Program-made: the position numbers and the translations under genes
Shown: piece by piece, positions 59,422 to 64,000 of the stretch
Layout: every line of letters starts with the position of its first letter
Numbering within the stretch: position 1 is the first letter of the stretch
Origin: UBA7446 sp038143535
GTDB taxonomy: Bacteria; Bacteroidota; Bacteroidia; Flavobacteriales; Flavobacteriaceae
DNA length: 64,000 nt
Assembly: GCA_038143535.1 (NCBI GenBank)
Contig: JAYQMD010000001.1
Span: 1,364,001 to 1,428,000, forward strand
Direction: 5' to 3'
The notes under the pieces: model-generated
The model's database searches: none
Told to the model about the DNA's origin: nothing
The model's input: the letters and a program-made list of their open reading frames with translations, nothing else

Positions 59422-59946
59422 CTAATTGTAATAAGGTGAGATCATAAGGTAAACTACAACTCCGGTAACGGCCACATAGAACCAAATGGGGAATGTAATT
59501 TTTGCCAACTTTCGGTGTTTGGCATATTGACCCAAAGCAGCGTGCTTGTAGGTAAATAGCACCAACGGAACCAGTATACCTGAAAGTATAATATGGGACG
59601 CTAAAATAAAGTAATAGATACTACGGCTTATGCCTACTCCTCCATATATAGCTATATCAGAAGTAACGTGATAAGCGATGTACATAATCAAAAAAAGAAG
59701 CGATAACAGTACGTTGATTTTCATCAATATTTGGTGTTTCTGCTTATTTCCGCGCTTAATTTGCATCACAGCAACTACTAACAATATGGCAGTGGCACCA
59801 TTAATGATAGCATAGATGGGTGGTAACATGTCTAGAGGAGCTACGTTGGGTATACGTACCCTTGACATATTGGCAACTATTATTGGAATCAAAACAGATA
59901 CGAAAATAATCAGCACATTATATGTTATATTTATTTTCTTATTCAT
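59422..59946 (-). CDS. DUF420 membrane protein (CtaM-like)
   Basis: 174 residues with four to five membrane helices. It matches DUF420, whose Bacillus member CtaM is needed for assembly of some cytochrome oxidases. Conserved His residues sit in YIAYHVTSD and FILASHIILSGILVPLV, and a third in KHAALGQYAKHRKLAK. Its start overlaps the SCO gene by 8 bases. Confidence 0.92.
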   Translation of the reverse strand: MNKKINITYNVLIIFVSVLIPIIVANMSRVRIPNVAPLDMLPPIYAIINGATAILLVVAVMQIKRGNKQKHQILMKINVLLSLLFLIMYIAYHVTSDIAIYGGVGISRSIYYFILASHIILSGILVPLVLFTYKHAALGQYAKHRKLAKITFPIWFYVAVTGVVVYLMISPYYN

Positions 59947-60637
59947 TTTCTAGCAATTTTCGAACGTCTTCAAGCAGCATATCTGTGCCTTGCACTTCAA
60001 TCTCATCCTCGGGTATGCCCAAGTAATAGACAATAGGATTGCCAAATTTATCAGTTCTTGAACGAAGGTAGCCATTTTTATCCACAAGGGCAAAGTAGCC
60101 TTGGTGCTCAAACCCACCCGCCACAGCAGGGTTAATTCCAGCAAAAATGTTAAAACCTTTGTTTGCTAAATCATAAATGTTGTCGATGTTGCCCGTGAGA
60201 AAATGCCAGTTTTGACTAAACACGTCTAGGTTTTCGGCATATTTTTTCAATTGTTTGGGCGTGTCTTTTTCAGGGTCTATGGTAAAAGAGGCAATACCAA
60301 AATCGTCACTGTTGCCAAACGCATTTTCCAAACGCTTCATATTGGTATTCATGATTGGGCAAATGGTGGGGCACGTAGTAAAGAAAAACTCAACGACATA
60401 AACCTTACCTAGAAAGTCTTCGTTTGAAATAAGCCTGTTGTTTTGATTTGTAAATACAAAATCGGGGACGCGTTTTGCTTCGCCATTTAGCTCAATAAAT
60501 GCAAGGGGCATTTCAGCGCTGAGTCTTGTGGCGTCCACGCGGTCGGCTTCTTGAACGCGAGTAACGATTCGGGGTACTACAATTATCCCAAAAATTAAAA
60601 TAATAAAAGCAACAGCTATGTAAGAGTAACGACGCAT
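59939..60637 (-). CDS. SCO1/SenC-type copper chaperone for cytochrome oxidase
   Basis: 232 residues. One N-terminal membrane anchor (YIAVAFIILIFGIIVV) is followed by a thioredoxin fold with the copper ligands C89-x3-C93 (FFFTTCPTICPIMN) and H178 (GGFEHQGYFAL). SCO proteins deliver copper to the CuA centre of subunit II. It lies in the oxidase cluster, 3 bases after the preceding gene, and overlaps DUF420. Confidence 0.95.
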   Translation of the reverse strand: MRRYSYIAVAFIILIFGIIVVPRIVTRVQEADRVDATRLSAEMPLAFIELNGEAKRVPDFVFTNQNNRLISNEDFLGKVYVVEFFFTTCPTICPIMNTNMKRLENAFGNSDDFGIASFTIDPEKDTPKQLKKYAENLDVFSQNWHFLTGNIDNIYDLANKGFNIFAGINPAVAGGFEHQGYFALVDKNGYLRSRTDKFGNPIVYYLGIPEDEIEVQGTDMLLEDVRKLLENE

Positions 60638-60640
60638 GAG

Positions 60641-61264
60641 CTAGCGTTTACGCGTTTGATTGTATTTTTTTAACGCTAATCTGTATTCGGCGAGTATGAC
60701 CTTAACGTCGTCGACCATATTATTGTTGATGTCTGCTGCAGAACGCGCGTCGTAACCAACAAAATCGTCATCGTCACGACCACGTAAATTACCCGCACGA
60801 TCCACGATAAACACATAAGGACTTGAAAGATTTTGATCAAGACTCAACGGCAAGTATAGACTTCCAAAAAGGCCTTGCAATTGATCTTCAGCTAAGAACA
60901 GTACATTCCAGCGCGACATATCGGTTCCGGTGACACCAGCAATTTCGACCTTGAGCTGTTCGGCGGCAACTTCAGTACCGGCAGGTAGTGCAATCAGAAA
61001 CTGAAAATCGGCAAACTGGTAGAACCGCTTGTAAATCATCTGATTTAGATTCAACGCCAACGTCTTTTTGTCTTCAAGATTGTTGCCGAAAAAAGCCAAG
61101 ATACTGATGCGATCCTTAAATTGATATTCAGAATACGGAGCTACTTCTTCAATGTCTTGTGTGAGTACAGGAAGTTTGGCAAAGTGATTGACACCAGATG
61201 CGAAAAATAAATATACCGCCAGTGGAAAAACAAATAAGATGGCAAGGACAATATATTTTTTCAT
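60641..61264 (-). CDS. Membrane-anchored thioredoxin-fold-like protein of the oxidase cluster
   Basis: 207 residues. An N-terminal membrane anchor (YIVLAILFVFPLAVYLFFAS) is followed by a segment with strands like those of SCO/AhpC proteins (ISILAFFGNNLEDKKTLAL, YVFIVDRAGNLRGRDDDDF). No CxxC or CxxxC copper motif is present. It stands just upstream of SCO, so it may be a paralog that lost the metal site. Function unknown. Confidence 0.8.
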   Translation of the reverse strand: MKKYIVLAILFVFPLAVYLFFASGVNHFAKLPVLTQDIEEVAPYSEYQFKDRISILAFFGNNLEDKKTLALNLNQMIYKRFYQFADFQFLIALPAGTEVAAEQLKVEIAGVTGTDMSRWNVLFLAEDQLQGLFGSLYLPLSLDQNLSSPYVFIVDRAGNLRGRDDDDFVGYDARSAADINNNMVDDVKVILAEYRLALKKYNQTRKR

Positions 61265-61271
61265 GACTTAT

Positions 61272-61646
61272 TTAGAAATTCCAACTTACAAAACCGTCTA
61301 ACATGACGTTATAGATATAGTCAGCTTCAACAAGTAGAATAAATATAAGGTAAGGAATAAGAATAAGTAACGGCAACACAATAGACGATGTAAAGCTGCG
61401 TCTTTCGTCTCTAAGGTGCATAAAGTCCCAAGCAATATAATAGGCCTTTACCAACGTAAGGATGATAAAAACCCAATTCAATCCTTTCATCCCTAAAACA
61501 GGCGTTAGTAAAAACGAAGGCTTGATGATACCTAGTGCAACCTCTACTGCTGTTACGATAGATAGGAAAACCAGTACGCCCCAAATTTTTTGAATATTGG
61601 ACTTGAATGTTACGAGTCCACGAAAAATAGAAAGTTTATGTGCCAT
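61272..61646 (-). CDS. Cytochrome c oxidase subunit IV family protein
   Basis: 124 residues from the ATG at 61646, immediately after the subunit III stop. Three membrane helices (IWGVLVFLSIVTAVEVALGI, WVFIILTLVKAYYIAWDFMHL, SSIVLPLLILIPYLIFILLVEADYIY) with the family motif KAYYIAWDFMHLRDE. Subunit IV supports assembly of bacterial heme-copper oxidases. Confidence 0.9.
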   Translation of the reverse strand: MAHKLSIFRGLVTFKSNIQKIWGVLVFLSIVTAVEVALGIIKPSFLLTPVLGMKGLNWVFIILTLVKAYYIAWDFMHLRDERRSFTSSIVLPLLILIPYLIFILLVEADYIYNVMLDGFVSWNF

Positions 61647-61647
61647 G

Positions 61648-62628
61648 TTATACCAAATAAAAGAATGTGAATACAAATACCCAAACGAGATCTACAAAGT
61701 GCCAATAGAGGCCTACTTTCTCAACCATTTCATAATGCCCCCTGCGGTCATATGTTCCAAGCAATACATTAAAGAAAATAATGCAGTTTATTACCACACC
61801 TGAAAAAACGTGAAAGCCATGAAAGCCTGTGATAAAGAAAAAGAAATCGGCAAAAAGACGATTTCCATATTCGTTTCGAACAAGATTAGCCCCCTCAACA
61901 ACGTACACGGCCTGTGCTATTTTTTCTTCTGATGCTGCACGGTCTAACACTATTTTATGTCCCGTTGTAGCGTCTATCATTTCTGTTTTAATCAGCAAAT
62001 CTGGATTGGCCAAAAAGCCCTCTTGTATTTCGGCAACACTGTAGGTTGGCAACGAAGATTCACTGACAAACCAAAGACCCTCATCTCCAGTATGCTGAGC
62101 ACGATCGGTTGGTAACGTACTTGCGAATGATTCCAACGAAACGCGTTCGCCAGCATCAGCAGTAACAAACTGCAATATTTGACCTCCTTTTGTTTCGACA
62201 GCGCCATATTCACCCTGAATAAAGTTTTTCCATTCCCATGCTTGAGAGCCAACAAATACGGCACCACCGATAATGGTCAGCAACATATATATGGCCACCT
62301 TTGTTTTCTGCATTTTATGGCCAGCATCTACAGCGAGTACCATGGTTACAGAAGAAAAGATGAGGATAAAGGTCATCAATGCTACATAATACATCGGTGC
62401 ATCTATGCCATGTAAGAATGGAAAGTGATAAAACACCTCATCTGCAATCGGCCATGAGTCGATATTCTTGAAACGAGAAAAGCCGTAAGCGACCAGAAAT
62501 CCTGAGAAGGTGAGTGCATCGGAAACGATAAAAAACCACATCATCATTTTTCCATATGATGCATTTAAAGGTTTGTTGCCACCGCCCCAAACGCTTTCGT
62601 TTTCTACTATGTTTGTTGTTGCTTCCAT
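61648..62628 (-). CDS. Cytochrome c oxidase subunit III with a large internal insertion
   Basis: 326 residues. The membrane helices and conserved sites of subunit III are present (MMMWFFIVSDALTFSGFLVAYG, SQAWEWKNFI, FFFITGFHGFHVFSGVV, GLYWHFVDLVWVFVFTFFYLV). About 115 residues (roughly 140-255) are inserted between the EWKNFI segment and the TGFHG helix. The insert is hydrophilic and probably faces the periplasm. The paired, shorter subunit III gene precedes it by 44 bases. Confidence 0.93.
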   Translation of the reverse strand: MEATTNIVENESVWGGGNKPLNASYGKMMMWFFIVSDALTFSGFLVAYGFSRFKNIDSWPIADEVFYHFPFLHGIDAPMYYVALMTFILIFSSVTMVLAVDAGHKMQKTKVAIYMLLTIIGGAVFVGSQAWEWKNFIQGEYGAVETKGGQILQFVTADAGERVSLESFASTLPTDRAQHTGDEGLWFVSESSLPTYSVAEIQEGFLANPDLLIKTEMIDATTGHKIVLDRAASEEKIAQAVYVVEGANLVRNEYGNRLFADFFFFITGFHGFHVFSGVVINCIIFFNVLLGTYDRRGHYEMVEKVGLYWHFVDLVWVFVFTFFYLV

Positions 62629-62672
62629 TAGTGGTTGTTGGTTAAATTGATTACAAAATTACGCATTAAAGT

Positions 62673-63248
62673 TTATCTTAAAAAGTATAAGAATACAAAT
62701 AAATAGAGCCATAAAAAACCTAGGAAATGCCAGAATGTATGTGCAAGCACAAAACCCAGTGGGGCATCTAAATAAATTCCCCTAAGATGGCGAAGAAGCA
62801 CAATGATTAAAACGACTATTCCTCCGATAAGGTGGGCAAAGTGCGTTAAAACCAATACATATAAAAATGAGGTGGTTACTGTACTCTCTGAACCTGTAAA
62901 AAAATATCCATCTGCTACCACATCACTAAAACCAATCCATTGAGTGATAGAAAAAACAACAGCCAATAAAAGTGTAATAAGCGTGTAGCGCGTGACTGCA
63001 AACGAATTTCCTGCTTTAAGGTTTTTAAACGCCATCCAAAAGGTGATGCTGCTTACTAAAATGACCAATGTGCTGATGTGAAAAGCAGTTGGAAGCGTAA
63101 AATTGTTAAGCCAATCTGGGCGTGCCTTACTGACGACATAGGCACTGGTGAGGCCAGCGAACATCATGGTCATGCTGATCATGGCAAACCACAGCATCAT
63201 TTTTTTTGCTTTAGATAGGGGTGTCATTAAAGAAGGATGAAAACTCAT
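62673..63248 (-). CDS. Heme-copper oxidase subunit III (short form)
   Basis: 191 residues with five membrane helices of the subunit III family (MMLWFAMISMTMMFAGLTSAYVV, FHISTLVILVSSITFWMA, FLYVLVLTHFAHLIGGIVVLII, FVLAHTFWHFLGFLWLYLFVFLYF). It lacks the insertion of the next gene. Two adjacent subunit III genes are usual in this Bacteroidota oxidase cluster. It starts one base before the ctaB stop. Confidence 0.93.
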   Translation of the reverse strand: MSFHPSLMTPLSKAKKMMLWFAMISMTMMFAGLTSAYVVSKARPDWLNNFTLPTAFHISTLVILVSSITFWMAFKNLKAGNSFAVTRYTLITLLLAVVFSITQWIGFSDVVADGYFFTGSESTVTTSFLYVLVLTHFAHLIGGIVVLIIVLLRHLRGIYLDAPLGFVLAHTFWHFLGFLWLYLFVFLYFLR

Positions 63249-64000
63249 TTATGCAAATTTATCTATTACGTAAATCCATTGTATCGACATAATGTATATT
63301 ATGCTTACAATCATTAATTTTTTAGCGCTTGATTCAGATTGGTTTGTGTACAACAAGAAACCGTACCACAAAAATATCAAACCCATAATACCTACCACTA
63401 TGGCAGCAGGAATTGTCAGCGTCAATGTACCGCTCAATCCCAATACTGGAAAAATCGATATCACTATGGTCCAAATCACATATAAAATAACTTGAAATGC
63501 GGTGGTACGATCACGCTTTCCTGTGGGTAACATATTAATGCCCGCGCGTTGGTAATCTTCATGCATCAACCAGCCAATAGCCCAAAAATGTGGAAACTGC
63601 CAAAAGAACTGAATCATGAATAAGGTGCCTGGCTCAATACCAAAACTTCCAGTGATTGAAACCCAACCCAACATAAACGGAATGGCACCCGGAATGGCGC
63701 CAATAAATACAGATAGTGGTGTGATGGTTTTCAGCGGCGTATAGGCACAGCAATACAGAAAAACCGAAATAGCACCAAACATGGCTGTCTTTGGGTTGAA
63801 GCCATAAAGAATCACCAAGCCGATAATTAGTAATGTAGTGGCAATGGTAAATGTGGTTTGTGTTGACATACGCCCAGTTGGAATTGGGCGGTTATGCGTA
63901 CGCTTCATTTTGGCGTCAATGTCTTTTTCAATAATTTGGTTAAACGCATTGGATGCGCCTGCTAAGCCATAACCTCCTAAGGAGAGCAAAAAAATATGGG
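63249..64000 (-). CDS. ctaB: Protoheme IX farnesyltransferase, N-terminus cut by window edge
   Basis: At least 250 residues are inside the window; the frame is open past 64000 (an apparent start near 63989 is only an internal TTG). CtaB/CyoE attaches farnesyl to heme b to make heme O for the oxidase. The prenyl-diphosphate binding motif NAFNQIIEKDIDAKMKRTHNRPIP and several membrane helices with the second Asp-rich loop are visible. It is the most upstream gene seen of the cytochrome oxidase cluster. Confidence 0.95.
   Translation of the reverse strand, partial: HIFLLSLGGYGLAGASNAFNQIIEKDIDAKMKRTHNRPIPTGRMSTQTTFTIATTLLIIGLVILYGFNPKTAMFGAISVFLYCCAYTPLKTITPLSVFIGAIPGAIPFMLGWVSITGSFGIEPGTLFMIQFFWQFPHFWAIGWLMHEDYQRAGINMLPTGKRDRTTAFQVILYVIWTIVISIFPVLGLSGTLTLTIPAAIVVGIMGLIFLWYGFLLYTNQSESSAKKLMIVSIIYIMSIQWIYVIDKFA

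Noticed and set aside
1..64000. CRISPR arrays, insertion sequences, prophage, att sites or toxin-antitoxin pairs
   Set aside because: No repeated spacers, transposase, integrase or phage structural genes were seen; the window looks like core chromosome.

Overview
The window is a dense block of a Bacteroidota chromosome, almost certainly from a member of the Flavobacteriales (Flavobacteriaceae-like). The evidence is the Flavobacteria-typical gene order mutY - ssb - gldE - gldD with HU and RNase G alongside, atpD-atpC standing apart from the other ATP synthase genes, a 92-residue epsilon subunit, three TonB-dependent receptors, families largely confined to Bacteroidota (DUF3127, DUF3098, DUF4271, DUF4296, DUF4301), and TAnnTTTG promoter elements ahead of many genes. 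Base composition is moderately AT-rich. No plasmid, phage, insertion sequence or CRISPR array was seen, and no gene-free stretch exceeds 300 bases.

Layout, left to right. 1-4.5 kb: the end of a membrane protein gene, then Fe-S carrier genes (mrp and a NifU domain protein), an alkyltransferase-like protein, trmB and a PhoP/PhoR-type two-component pair. 4.5-12.6 kb: a frameshifted LuxE-like gene, tyrS, a DUF4296-pyrC-glycosyltransferase group, DUF4271-hemD, an Lrp regulator, a membrane zinc peptidase and a SemiSWEET. 12.6-22.4 kb: leuS, the ftsX-DUF3098-uppP-truB operon, tag, aat, the OB-fold protein DUF3127, a histidine kinase, HIT protein, greA and a Rieske-like lipoprotein. 22.4-28.0 kb: a TonB-dependent receptor behind a TPP riboswitch, next to DUF4301, a NadR-like kinase, PnuC and a phosphopantetheinyl transferase, a plausible vitamin uptake and salvage neighbourhood. 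28.0-35.3 kb: ahcY, rpmA-rplU, a pair of secreted M16 proteins, an EamA exporter and a Cys-rich HMA lipoprotein. 35.3-41.4 kb: gldD, gldE, ssb (frameshifted), mutY, HU, a 29-residue basic protein, RNase G and recX. 41.4-51.4 kb: two TonB receptors flanking atpDC, a PorT-like barrel, and an ExbB-ExbD-ExbD energiser that could drive the receptors, then tRNA-Ser. 51.4-59.2 kb: TatD, a retropepsin-like protein, tsaB and a TolC-HlyD-MacB type efflux operon. 59.2-64 kb: a cytochrome oxidase assembly and structure cluster running from ctaB (cut by the right edge) to a small membrane protein.

Two general traits stand out. The genome is very compact: most convergent pairs touch or overlap, and several genes have a TAnnTTTG element only 4-6 bases before the start codon, which suggests leaderless transcripts. 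Second, four otherwise intact genes (LuxE-like, DUF4301, ssb, ABC ATPase) each lack exactly one base. Because ssb is normally essential, indel errors in the assembly are the simplest reading.

The most interesting leads are the riboswitch-linked receptor/DUF4301/kinase/PnuC neighbourhood, in which DUF4301 shows nucleotidyltransferase-like motifs; a terminator-like hairpin in the greA leader; the SSB-type acidic tail on DUF3127; and a metallothionein-like tail of three Cys repeats on a heavy-metal lipoprotein.
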